Below, piece by piece: positions 19,214 through 26,389 of a DNA stretch of 64,000 nucleotides (position 1 is the first letter of the stretch; each line of letters opens with the position of its first letter). The DNA lies in contig NZ_CP036298.1 of assembly GCF_007752135.1 (NCBI RefSeq), positions 8,300,501 through 8,364,500 on the forward strand. The letters are read 5' to 3'. The notes below the pieces were generated by a model. That model was not told the origin of the DNA, did not search any database, and worked only from the letters and a program-made list of their open reading frames with translations. The stretch comes from Aureliella helgolandensis (lineage in GTDB: Bacteria; Planctomycetota; Planctomycetia; Pirellulales; Pirellulaceae). The position numbers and the translations under genes were made by a program.

Positions 19214-19245
19214 TGCGACACGACGCTGCTTAGCGGAGTGTCGCA
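19214..19245. repeat. Strong hairpin between convergent genes
   Basis: Bases 19214-19221 (TGCGACAC) pair perfectly with 19238-19245 (GTGTCGCA). Inside, 19224-19227 (CGCT) pair with 19232-19235 (AGCG) around a GCTT loop. The two stems are separated by a symmetric GA/GA internal loop that could form tandem sheared G-A pairs. It lies between the convergent small-membrane-protein gene and the GT2 gene. There is no T-run on either side, so it may be a terminator without a U-tract or a structural repeat. The rest of the 243-base gap shows no gene. Confidence 0.5.
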
Positions 19246-19333
19246 TCGCAAGCCGGCCGGCGACGGGCGCCGACCGTTTGCTCGAGCATGCGCCACTTGC
19301 GCAGGCCGATGATGTTTGCGACGTAGCGAACGT

Positions 19334-20245
19334 TTAGGCAGCTCGTCTCCACGCCGTGCTCGCTTCACCTTCGTAGAATCTCAGATCGGGAGCTTCTTCA
19401 GCTTGAACAGCCAATTGCTCCTTGGCTGCTTCGAGCCGAGCCAAGATCGAACGCGTGAAGCGTTGGTTCATCAAGCCTTTTGCCCAAGCCGTTGCCCCGG
19501 CCATGCGTCCAGACAACAAGCCCTTGGCGAAGTCCCCCATCGCCGCGCCAGCTCCGCCACCGGAGATTCCGAATGCCACCGCCAACTCGGCCGTTTGCTG
19601 CAGCATGACCGGAGATGCCTGGTGATGCGATGCGCCCGTCAAATGAACGGCAGCACCCTCTGCAGCAACGCAATTTAGTCCCAACGTTTGCATAATCCAT
19701 GCCAATTCAACGTCGACGACCGACAGGTCCAGTCGCTCATTCCAGCCGTCGAGCGCCAACAGCTGTTTGCGACGGTAGAAACCGCATGCCAAGGTGGGAC
19801 CTGAAACCAGATTGTTGGACCGCGTCTGCTCCACCTCCCCTCGCATCAGGCCACTGGCGCGAACTCGAGTCAAGGGAACGATTCCTGTCGACACGAGTTT
19901 GCCATCCACCAGATTCACCGATGCGGTCGTATGCTTGGGATCGGACAAGAGAGCTGAAGCACCCTCGGTCCAACCTTCAGCGACGACGACTCCGTCCAAC
20001 AACACGTTGACCACGGGTGCACAAGCTGCTCGCAGTCCAGCATTGAGGAGCCGGACACTTCCGCTGCCACTTTCTTCCTCCACGAAGATCACTTCATCGC
20101 GCAATGAATAGGGATCGCGATAGCAACCGTCATGCACGACGATCACCTCGCAGTCATCCGGTCGATTCTCTAACACAGAGACCAGCGTGGCCTCCAACCG
20201 ACTATCATCCTGTCGGTGCGGAATAATTATCGAGACGTTTGGCAC
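19334..20245 (-). CDS. Family 2 glycosyltransferase-like protein
   Basis: The 303 residues begin with MPNVSIIIPHRQDDSRLEAT, a GT2 first strand, followed by EVIVVHDG and SVRLLNAGLRAACAPVVNVL. The acidic DxD site is weak: the position where most GT2 enzymes have DDD or DAD reads LLDGVVV. Later segments (CGFYRRKQLLALDGWNERL) resemble the acceptor side of the fold. The start is GTG 20245, supported by a strong AGGAGG ribosome-binding site eight bases upstream (CCTCCT at 20254-20259 on the + strand). The C-terminal 90 residues are alanine-rich helices. It could be a glycosyltransferase with an unusual metal site or an inactive relative. No partner gene adjoins it. Confidence 0.75.
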   Translation of the reverse strand: MPNVSIIIPHRQDDSRLEATLVSVLENRPDDCEVIVVHDGCYRDPYSLRDEVIFVEEESGSGSVRLLNAGLRAACAPVVNVLLDGVVVAEGWTEGASALLSDPKHTTASVNLVDGKLVSTGIVPLTRVRASGLMRGEVEQTRSNNLVSGPTLACGFYRRKQLLALDGWNERLDLSVVDVELAWIMQTLGLNCVAAEGAAVHLTGASHHQASPVMLQQTAELAVAFGISGGGAGAAMGDFAKGLLSGRMAGATAWAKGLMNQRFTRSILARLEAAKEQLAVQAEEAPDLRFYEGEASTAWRRAA

Positions 20246-20743
20246 AGAACAGTCCTCCTAGATGGCTTGTTAATGGCCAGTATCGAGAGGAGCGGCACCA
20301 CGGCGATCATTGCGACTGTCATGGACCTTCCTTGGTCGTCAGCGGCGGTAGAACGTTTTCAACTGGAGTGCACAGGACACTGACGCAATGGGCGCGAGCA
20401 GCATCAGCTGTTGCTGAAGGGAAAAATCGGATTGGAACGCCCCTAAACTCGACGTTTTCCGCCAGCAACGGATCAATCCGACCAAGAAGGCTATGCGGGA
20501 CTGGCAAACTAGGCAAAGGATTCTGTTATTTCTCGGCGGAAGGAGATAATTTTTGTGAACTTTTTTCTTGCAAAGAAGTCTTTTACGTGGCAGACTGAAA
20601 GTTGGGTAGTCGAGCGTTGCTTAACTATCTGATGAACTTTCCGCGTGTCGCGAGAACGCATCGCGACGGACACGTTTCAGACTCTCCGCAAAACCCTCTA
20701 GGCTGAATCTGGTGGTTTGCGTGTTAGAGTGAACACTGTTGTG

Positions 20744-20756
20744 AAAGGAGGTGATC
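20744..20756 (+). promoter_or_regulatory. Thirteen-base perfect Shine-Dalgarno sequence
   Basis: The sequence AAAGGAGGTGATC is complementary over 13 bases to the universal 3' end of 16S rRNA (GATCACCTCCTTT). The GGAGG core at 20747-20751 is seven bases before GTG 20759. Ordinary genes in this window have much weaker sites, so this level of complementarity stands out. Its last eight bases can pair with GATCACCT at 20841-20848. Confidence 0.8.
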
Positions 20757-20758
20757 GC

Positions 20759-20800
20759 GTGAGTAGAAGTTATTCCAGCCATTGGGGTGCGTCCCCATAG
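20759..20800 (+). CDS. Possible 13-residue leader peptide
   Basis: A GTG start seven bases after the GGAGG core of a near-ideal ribosome-binding sequence opens a frame for the peptide MSRSYSSHWGASP, ending at TAG 20798-20800. The peptide is rich in serine (five of thirteen) and has one tryptophan, with no run of a single regulatory amino acid that would point to classical attenuation. It lies inside the helices of the candidate RNA, and the GGGG/CCCC and GGTAGCC hairpins overlap its end. It may be a true small protein, a leader peptide whose translation changes RNA folding, or a ribosome-capturing decoy. Codon evidence is impossible at this length. Confidence 0.4.
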   Translation: MSRSYSSHWGASP

Positions 20801-20909
20801 GTAGCCGGCGGGCTGCCCATGGCAGTCATCCCCTCGTGCAGATCACCTAAATACTTGTTCGCGGTAACCCTTCGTGGTTGCGAACAAGAAATTGCACGAG
20901 TCATTAATA

Positions 20910-20951
20910 GCGGGCGTGTTTCTCACTCTGAGTCACACGCCCGTTTTTTTT
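20910..20951 (+). terminator. Strong intrinsic terminator of the candidate RNA
   Basis: Bases 20911-20919 (CGGGCGTGT) pair perfectly with 20935-20943 (ACACGCCCG), and the loop itself can form CTCA/TGAG. Eight T residues follow at 20944-20951. The T-run lies only on the + strand side, so it stops rightward transcription. No + strand protein gene precedes it, which is the main evidence for a transcript in this region. Confidence 0.85.
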
Positions 20952-20985
20952 GCCTCATGGCTTGGCGAAGCGGGCACCCTCACCG

Positions 20986-21954
20986 CTATTGATTCGACGA
21001 TTCCGCTTCCTTTACCGCAAAACGCTTACCGCACCACTCCAGCAGCAACGTGGCCGCCGCCGCTAGCATCGCACACCCGACCACTCCAGCAACACTCGCC
21101 GGACTTGCCGACGGCCACAGATGCTCAAACCGCTGCTCCTTGAACGGCAATTCAGCAGATTCAGACGTGGCTCTCTGAAATGGCCATATCTTGTACAGCG
21201 ATCCAAACATTAGCCCGACCAGAAAGGCCAAGGTTCGATCGTAATAGTGCTGCAACAGCCATTTCAATATTCGACTGAATGCTAGCAATCCGACCAAGCA
21301 GCCGGCGACAAAGGCTGCCATGACGATCAACCCCTCTAGGGTGATGTCCCCCTTGGGCAACCCCTTGATGAGATCGGTAATCGGGTGGTAGATGCCCAGC
21401 AGCAGCAGCACAAAGGCGCCGCTAATTCCCGGTAGGATCATCGCGCAGATGGCCACCGTGGCGCACAGGAATGCGGTGAGCGGAGTCAGATCGCCGTGGA
21501 GGGGCTGCTGCAAGCTCAATTGCCATGCCAATACCGCACCCAGCCCAAGGTTCACTACGGCGGACAGCGACCAGCGTTTGATCCTGTGGGCCACCAAAAC
21601 CGTCGAAGCCAATATCAGGCCGGTAAAGACAGCGTAGGTGTAGGGCAACTGCGTCTCCAATAAATGGGTCAACAGCGAAGCTAGGGCAACAATCCCGCTG
21701 GCCATGCCGAGCGCCAATGCCATAAGAAATCGAAAATCGGTATACTCGACCGCCTGCCGCACCTGCCCGTGCCGCAGCATTCCCAGCATTTTGCCGTCAA
21801 TGCGACTGATCGCCGTTACCAAGCGCTGATAGTGCCCGAGGATCAGCGCCATGGTCCCTCCGGAGACCCCTGGCACAATATCGGCCGCCCCCATACAGAC
21901 CCCACGTAGCCAACTGATCGCATCACCGGCAAAACCACTATTATTGTCACGCAT
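20986..21954 (-). CDS. DUF368 membrane protein (polyprenyl-phosphate translocase family)
   Basis: This 322-residue protein with about eight to nine hydrophobic segments shows the DUF368 signature near its start: GVCMGAADIVPGVSGGTMALILG. A second, related element, ICAMILPGISGAFVLLLLGIY, lies near residue 170, so the protein has the duplicated PG(I/V)SG half-repeats of the family. DUF368 proteins were recently linked experimentally to flipping undecaprenyl phosphate back to the cytoplasmic face (PopT). It is transcribed divergently from uppP, with 130 bases between starts. Carrier dephosphorylation and carrier return would thus be encoded side by side. Its start is ATG 21954. Confidence 0.92.
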   Translation of the reverse strand: MRDNNSGFAGDAISWLRGVCMGAADIVPGVSGGTMALILGHYQRLVTAISRIDGKMLGMLRHGQVRQAVEYTDFRFLMALALGMASGIVALASLLTHLLETQLPYTYAVFTGLILASTVLVAHRIKRWSLSAVVNLGLGAVLAWQLSLQQPLHGDLTPLTAFLCATVAICAMILPGISGAFVLLLLGIYHPITDLIKGLPKGDITLEGLIVMAAFVAGCLVGLLAFSRILKWLLQHYYDRTLAFLVGLMFGSLYKIWPFQRATSESAELPFKEQRFEHLWPSASPASVAGVVGCAMLAAAATLLLEWCGKRFAVKEAESSNQ

Positions 21955-22084
21955 AGCAAATTCGAACTCGAGTTTGGGCTGGAAAGCTTTTCCACAGCAA
22001 GAGGCTTAGCCTAGGGGTGGAAAGCAAACCATAATGAACATTCCACTCAGATACTATAGCTCCCCACTAACCTAGAGCTGCCCG

Positions 22085-22927
22085 TTGAACGACTACATTT
22101 CCGCCATCATTATCGGCATTATCGAAGGCCTCACCGAATTCCTGCCGGTCAGTTCGACTGCCCACATCCGCTTGACCCAAGACCTACTCCAGCTCCCACT
22201 CGACGATTCCTACTGGAAAATGTTCGCGATCGTGATTCAGCTGGGGGCCATCCTGTCTGTCTTGGTCTACTTCCGCACTCGCATCGTGGAGTTCGTGCAG
22301 AGTTACCCGACGGGACGATCAGGTCTGCGAACGTGGTGGAATCACCCCATCGCACTGGTCATCCTCAGCTTTGTGGTGACCGCCATTCCGTGCTTCATCA
22401 TGGACAAGTTCATTGGCGACATGCTCGAGAACAAGATGGCGATCGGCTGGGCATTGCTGCTGGGCGGCCTGGTGATGTGGTACGTGGATCGAACCTACAG
22501 CCCGCGAGCGACTACCGAGAAGATGGAAGACATGACGCTTCGCCAAGCCATCGTCATTGGACTAACCCAAATTCTGGCAGCCGCCTTTCCTGGCACCAGT
22601 CGCTCCATGTCCACGATCGCGGGTGGCCAAATCATGGGCCTCTCACGCTCTGCCGCACTAGAATTCAGCTTCTTCCTGTCGATCCCGGTGATGGTCGCAG
22701 CCACCAGTTTCAAACTGCTGCAATTCATCCTCAAGGAAGAAACCGCGGTCAGCACGCATCAATGGGCCGTACTGGCCGTGGGTTTTGTCGTGAGCTTCCT
22801 CGTTGCCTGGGTCGTCATTGCCTGGTTCATGACCTGGGTCCGCCGGCATGGATTCACTCCGTTCGCCATCTACCGCATTATCATCGGCATCTTTACGATC
22901 GCCTGGGCCTACCGCGAACTCACCTAG
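22085..22927 (+). CDS. uppP: Undecaprenyl-diphosphatase
   Basis: UppP (BacA) removes a phosphate from undecaprenyl diphosphate on the outer face of the cytoplasmic membrane so the lipid carrier can be reused for peptidoglycan and surface glycans. The 280 residues contain IIIGIIEGLTEFLPVSSTAH at residues 8-27, with the catalytic E(G)xTEFxPVSSTxH motif, and the second motif AAFPGTSRSMSTI near residue 165. About eight membrane segments are visible. The start is TTG 22085; the family's usual MNDYI-like opening follows at once. It converges on the AMMECR1-MEMO gene and diverges from the DUF368 gene. Confidence 0.96.
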   Translation: MNDYISAIIIGIIEGLTEFLPVSSTAHIRLTQDLLQLPLDDSYWKMFAIVIQLGAILSVLVYFRTRIVEFVQSYPTGRSGLRTWWNHPIALVILSFVVTAIPCFIMDKFIGDMLENKMAIGWALLLGGLVMWYVDRTYSPRATTEKMEDMTLRQAIVIGLTQILAAAFPGTSRSMSTIAGGQIMGLSRSAALEFSFFLSIPVMVAATSFKLLQFILKEETAVSTHQWAVLAVGFVVSFLVAWVVIAWFMTWVRRHGFTPFAIYRIIIGIFTIAWAYRELT

Positions 22928-22990
22928 TCCCCACACTCCTCCCATCCATCCTCAAGAGCTGCCCAGCACCTCTCCAGCCGGATGAGGGAT

Positions 22991-25081
22991 TTAGCTGGGG
23001 TCGGAAAGAATCAGTGCACCGGCGTAGCCGACGACTTGCGATTTGTCGGCGTTGACTTCCGCACTGGTGGCGTAGTCCACTTCTTCGACGCGCAGCGCAT
23101 GCCCTAATTGCCGAAGTGTTTCGAGCACGAAGGCAGCCGGGACGAGGCCGCACATGGAGATTTCGTTCTCGCTGCAAACTCCAATGAGATGCTCGGGGTC
23201 GCACGAGGCCAGGGCATCCAGGGCGAGTCGATCGCGGCGACGGTTCTCCGGGTCGGGCGCATAGTGGTTCATGTCGCTTGAAATGACTAGCAGGGGCTGG
23301 GTTTCGAGTGTTCTAATCCACTCGGCCATCTGCACAGCGGCCGCTTGAATGTCGTCCCAACTGCCCCCGTTCAATGCCAGCCCCAACAATTTTGCGTTAG
23401 GCGCAAACCGTTCGATGAAGGGCAATTGAACTTCAATCCCGTGCTCTTCTTCATGGGCGGCTGCATCGGCCAGGATGGGGTCTACGGCCGCTGCGAGCTG
23501 CTTGGCTAGTTCGGCGTCCCCGGAGATTGCAGTGGTGTGACTAAGTCGCCAGGTTGAGAAGGGACAAACCGACCAATGCACTCCCTTCCGCGTGTGCTTG
23601 GGGGAGAGGACAATAATCGTTTTAGAATCCAAATCGGCTACGCGGCGCCACACGTTAGCAGCCACTTGTCCGCTGAATTTCAAGGCCGCATGCGGTACAA
23701 GGATAGCGAGAGGAGTTTGTTGACGAACGGATTCCTGCCCATCGAGGAGTGCACCGACAGCCGCTCGGCGCGCGGCATCTTCGGCGGGATAGAATTTGCC
23801 GCCAACGGCGGGTGGTCGAATGCCACTGCCCGCCACGGCATTGGGGCCACTGATGCTGATCAAATGCGGCATCGTGGAGACCACGTGCATGGAATGCAGC
23901 ATTGCATCGCGACTGCTGATCGGCAGATTGCCTCTCAAGAGCTCTCGCAACTCCTCAGCCGTTTTGCGGGGGTCAAACGCAAATCCGCAATGTTGAGCAT
24001 CGGAGATGACCAGTCCACGCAGGCTGGAGTCGACACCGTCCAAATCGGCCTTGCGTCCCCAGCCGTGCAAGGCGGGGTCAAACCCTAGGGTAATCCCAAT
24101 CTGTAGCTGCCCTGCGAAACGATCTTGCTGAAACATGCCAGCAGCTCGCTGACACATCTGAAACAGAGTGGACTGCAAGGGAATGCCCGGTCGCAAGGAG
24201 ACTTGCAAGGCACTCCCCTGGCGCCGAGCAGACTCTTCCGACTCTTCAGCGCCCCACTGCATGGACAGGACGATGGCGTTGACCGTCATGTCTGGGAGCT
24301 GGGGCACTACATAGCTTGGAGTCCCACCAGTGGCCATCGCGACGATGTTTCCGCCCGCCAACTGAGCGTAGGCCGACAGCTGCTCCTCAGAGATAGGTAG
24401 CTCATTGGAGGTCGGAAGATTTAGTGGCAGGAGCTCCGCCAGACTTCCCCCCATGGGCTCCCCATGGAAGGTCATAACCTTGACGTCATCCTCTTCCCAA
24501 GCACCGATGGGCAAGCCTGCTTTGAGGCACACTGCTTGTAGAAAGCGAACGCCATCCAGCTTGCGTTCCACGGCAACGCTCGGGAGCAGCAAACCGCTCT
24601 GCTGACCACGTTGGACCATGACCCCCTGTTTGCCGATGCTGATTGCCTGTGCGCGAGCAGCGCCTTCGGCAGCGATGGGCTGGAAGGGCCCAAGGAGGGT
24701 TACATCAATTGTCAGAAAAGGCAGTTCACAAGGTGAAATCGGAGCAAACCGATTGTCTTCTTTGGCAGTTCGCTGAGCAGCCGCCACGATGGCCGCCCCC
24801 AACGTCATCGGCTTGCCCAAAACACCGCAACACCCCCGCAGGACTTCGCCGCGTTTCAGCGTAACAAAGGCCCCCATGACGATGCGTTGCCCCAAATCGC
24901 CTAACATCTCAGGAGCCGATTTAACCGGTTGCCCGAGAGTCGCCTCGGCTACCCAACTGGCCGCTGCCTGCACGACACTGTGCCGCTGTGCCGCTTTCAT
25001 GCCTTCGAGCTTCAGAGGGCCCTGGGCTGCAACTGCGGCCGCGGGAGTGGAAGACACTGACACATCGGAATTGGCGCTCAT
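22991..25081 (-). CDS. AMMECR1-MEMO fusion protein
   Basis: The protein joins two families that are usually separate neighbours. Residues of about 30-215 match AMMECR1: GAFVTLKRGEVLRGCCGVLG, then FLTIDVTLLGPF, and KQGVMVQRGQQSGLLLPSVA. Residues of about 420-696 match MEMO: IRPPAVGGKFYP, ILVPHAALKFSGQVAANV, EEEHGIEVQLPFIERF and LVISSDMNHYAP, with the histidine, EEEHGIEVQLPF and SSDMNHY segments that line the putative metal site. The 200 residues between them are not assigned; they may be a second, diverged AMMECR1-like half. These families occur in 'AmmeMemoRadiSam' gene sets, but no radical-SAM partner is in view. GTG 25108 is also in frame; ATG 25081 is preferred. Confidence 0.9.
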   Translation of the reverse strand: MSANSDVSVSSTPAAAVAAQGPLKLEGMKAAQRHSVVQAAASWVAEATLGQPVKSAPEMLGDLGQRIVMGAFVTLKRGEVLRGCCGVLGKPMTLGAAIVAAAQRTAKEDNRFAPISPCELPFLTIDVTLLGPFQPIAAEGAARAQAISIGKQGVMVQRGQQSGLLLPSVAVERKLDGVRFLQAVCLKAGLPIGAWEEDDVKVMTFHGEPMGGSLAELLPLNLPTSNELPISEEQLSAYAQLAGGNIVAMATGGTPSYVVPQLPDMTVNAIVLSMQWGAEESEESARRQGSALQVSLRPGIPLQSTLFQMCQRAAGMFQQDRFAGQLQIGITLGFDPALHGWGRKADLDGVDSSLRGLVISDAQHCGFAFDPRKTAEELRELLRGNLPISSRDAMLHSMHVVSTMPHLISISGPNAVAGSGIRPPAVGGKFYPAEDAARRAAVGALLDGQESVRQQTPLAILVPHAALKFSGQVAANVWRRVADLDSKTIIVLSPKHTRKGVHWSVCPFSTWRLSHTTAISGDAELAKQLAAAVDPILADAAAHEEEHGIEVQLPFIERFAPNAKLLGLALNGGSWDDIQAAAVQMAEWIRTLETQPLLVISSDMNHYAPDPENRRRDRLALDALASCDPEHLIGVCSENEISMCGLVPAAFVLETLRQLGHALRVEEVDYATSAEVNADKSQVVGYAGALILSDPS

Positions 25082-25334
25082 TGATTCCAGGTCCCTTTGA
25101 ATATTCACACATCCGGCACGATCTGCCTACACGGCTAGAGTCCTCCCAGCGAGTTGAAAGGGGTAGCGTGTAATCCTGTTGGATCGGTTCTTAAGCGATC
25201 AACCATGCGAAGAATTTGCTGAAATGAAGGGATCTAGCAGCCCCCCGCCTCTACTCCTCACGCGAAGCATAAGTCTGACATATTCCGCACACTCCCTCCA
25301 ATTGTAACTTACTGGTCGCCCCGCCGACCACGCC

Positions 25335-25988
25335 TTACTCCTCCAACAAAGCGGCATAGATCCCCAAGGCATCCTCCATAAAGGTCTTAACCTCTTCGAC
25401 CTTCAGCCGACTTCGCGGATGATAGAGGATGAACCCTTGAAATCGAGCTTCCAGATACACCTGAGGATATTTAAGGAGCGCATGGCGACGCGCGGGAGTC
25501 ATGTAGTTGCGAACATTTTGCTCGCTGGGGCTGCGGAGGTAGAAGGCCTTGGAGAATTCAGGATCCTCCTCGAAATCAATATCCTTACCGGTCATGAATT
25601 CGGCAAATCGCTGCCAAAACGACTCGGGGGTCAACGTGAACTCCGGAAGATGTAGCCGATCGGAACTCGCCATCATCACGCTCTGGCGGTGGACCGACTT
25701 ATTTTTCCCCGAGCCGGTTACATACTTAAAGTCGAACACCACCATCCTAAGCTCTCCGGAATCCGCCACGATCGAATTGGTGGATTCCTGGGAACGGCCA
25801 CGACTGGCCAGCGGAAAGACGTTGAAGTCGATCTCATCGGTTTGCAGCAACCGGTCATGGCAACTCAGCCCCATCGCCTCCGCTTCTCGCTTGAAGGAGG
25901 CGCGTCGCTCTTTTTCCTTGAGTGAGCTGTAGAAATGGACGCCTCCCATGATCAGGAGCACCCCTACGATGATAACGATGGTCGACAA
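25335..25988 (-). CDS. Membrane-anchored protein of unknown function
   Basis: This 217-residue protein starts with one hydrophobic helix (IVIIVGVLLIMGGVHFYS) followed by a basic, charged juxtamembrane stretch, KEKERRASFKREAEAMG. This indicates an N-out, C-in anchor with a cytoplasmic soluble domain. The domain has beta strands such as MVVFDFKYVTG and HRQSVMMASSDRLHLPEFTL, and helical ends. I do not recognise a characterised family; similar short anchored proteins occur in planctomycetes. It lies 254 bases from the AMMECR1-MEMO gene on the same strand and 53 bases downstream of the small lipoprotein gene, so it may share a transcript with the latter. Confidence 0.7.
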   Translation of the reverse strand: MSTIVIIVGVLLIMGGVHFYSSLKEKERRASFKREAEAMGLSCHDRLLQTDEIDFNVFPLASRGRSQESTNSIVADSGELRMVVFDFKYVTGSGKNKSVHRQSVMMASSDRLHLPEFTLTPESFWQRFAEFMTGKDIDFEEDPEFSKAFYLRSPSEQNVRNYMTPARRHALLKYPQVYLEARFQGFILYHPRSRLKVEEVKTFMEDALGIYAALLEE

Positions 25989-26041
25989 CTGCGTACCTCA
26001 CTACTTTTTAATGTTGAATCCTCGACGCTAGAGAAGTGCAC

Positions 26042-26344
26042 CTACTTCACCTCGTAGTACCCCTCTTCGACGAAGCCACGATCACCGACAGCCTCCCAGC
26101 TCATGCGATGCGCGGCGGGATCTTGCTGAATCGTGAAGGTAATCGACTCTTCGCCGAGCATACCTGTCCCGGTAAAACCACCCCCGTTTTGGGCAGTTAG
26201 AGTGACATCGGTTAGATTGAGCGATTCCTTGACTTTTGCTGAGACTTTCTCCTCCCCCCAGGTGCCAGGGTTTTCCGCACAACCCATCAAGCCCAGAACG
26301 GAGGACAAACACGCAACTCTGAGCAGATTCTTTGCGAAATGCAT
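26042..26344 (-). CDS. Small lipoprotein of unknown function
   Basis: About 100 residues with a clear lipoprotein signal: LLRVACLSSVLGLMGC, ending in the LMGC lipobox, then a mature chain of about 77 residues starting CAENPGTW. The mature part is acidic and beta-rich (DVTLTAQNGGGFTGTGML and SITFTIQQDPA), and ends EEGYYEVK. ATG 26344 is preferred to the open frame at 26362 because it gives a normal signal length. The gene is divergent from the RluA-type gene, only 45 bases from that gene's start, so their promoters overlap. No family is recognised. Confidence 0.7.
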   Translation of the reverse strand: MHFAKNLLRVACLSSVLGLMGCAENPGTWGEEKVSAKVKESLNLTDVTLTAQNGGGFTGTGMLGEESITFTIQQDPAAHRMSWEAVGDRGFVEEGYYEVK

Positions 26345-26389
26345 CCCTGGTTTCCTTTGCAAAAACGGGATTTGTGCGATAACAGAGGG

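Larger units (their letters stand above)
20740..20951 (+). ncRNA. Candidate structured RNA with a 13-codon leader reading frame
   Basis: Several helices fit into about 210 bases. Bases 20749-20756 (AGGTGATC) can pair with 20841-20848 (GATCACCT); 20784-20787 GGGG with 20793-20796 CCCC; 20800-20806 GGTAGCC with 20811-20817 GGCTGCC (one G-T pair); 20854-20862 CTTGTTCGC with 20880-20888 GCGAACAAG. An intrinsic terminator closes the unit. The outer helix would hide the ribosome-binding sequence of the short frame inside it, so the RNA could switch between translated and untranslated states. I recognise no known family: it has no tmRNA, RNase P, SRP or 6S hallmarks that I can see. The 5' end is not known; promoter elements upstream are unclear. 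Confidence 0.5.
20246..20985. other. Gene-free region holding a likely structured RNA and its terminator
   Basis: No ordinary protein gene is visible in these 740 bases. The left third holds only short open frames; one of 25 codons at 20555-20632 starts at a GTG preceded by AAGGAG but has no other support. A hairpin lies at 20644-20674, with CGTGTC/GACACG as outer stem and GCGA/TCGC as inner stem. From about 20740 to 20951 there is a compact set of hairpins around a very strong ribosome-binding sequence, ending in an intrinsic terminator on the + strand; these are listed separately. The DUF368 gene to the right points the other way, so the terminator does not belong to it. Confidence 0.6.

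Noticed and set aside
20555-20632. A 25-codon frame after an AAGGAG sequence.
   Set aside because: Chance is likely: no hydrophobic or conserved pattern, no terminator directly after it, and it lies well before the better-supported RNA unit.
20744-20756. On the minus strand this reads GATCACCTCCTTT, identical to the 3' end of 16S rRNA.
   Set aside because: The flanking sequence has none of the helix 45 or neighbouring rRNA sequence, so this is not an rRNA fragment. On the + strand it works as a ribosome-binding site before a start codon.
22333-23055. A 240-codon + strand frame.
   Set aside because: Frame-shifted shadow of uppP running into the antisense of the AMMECR1-MEMO gene.
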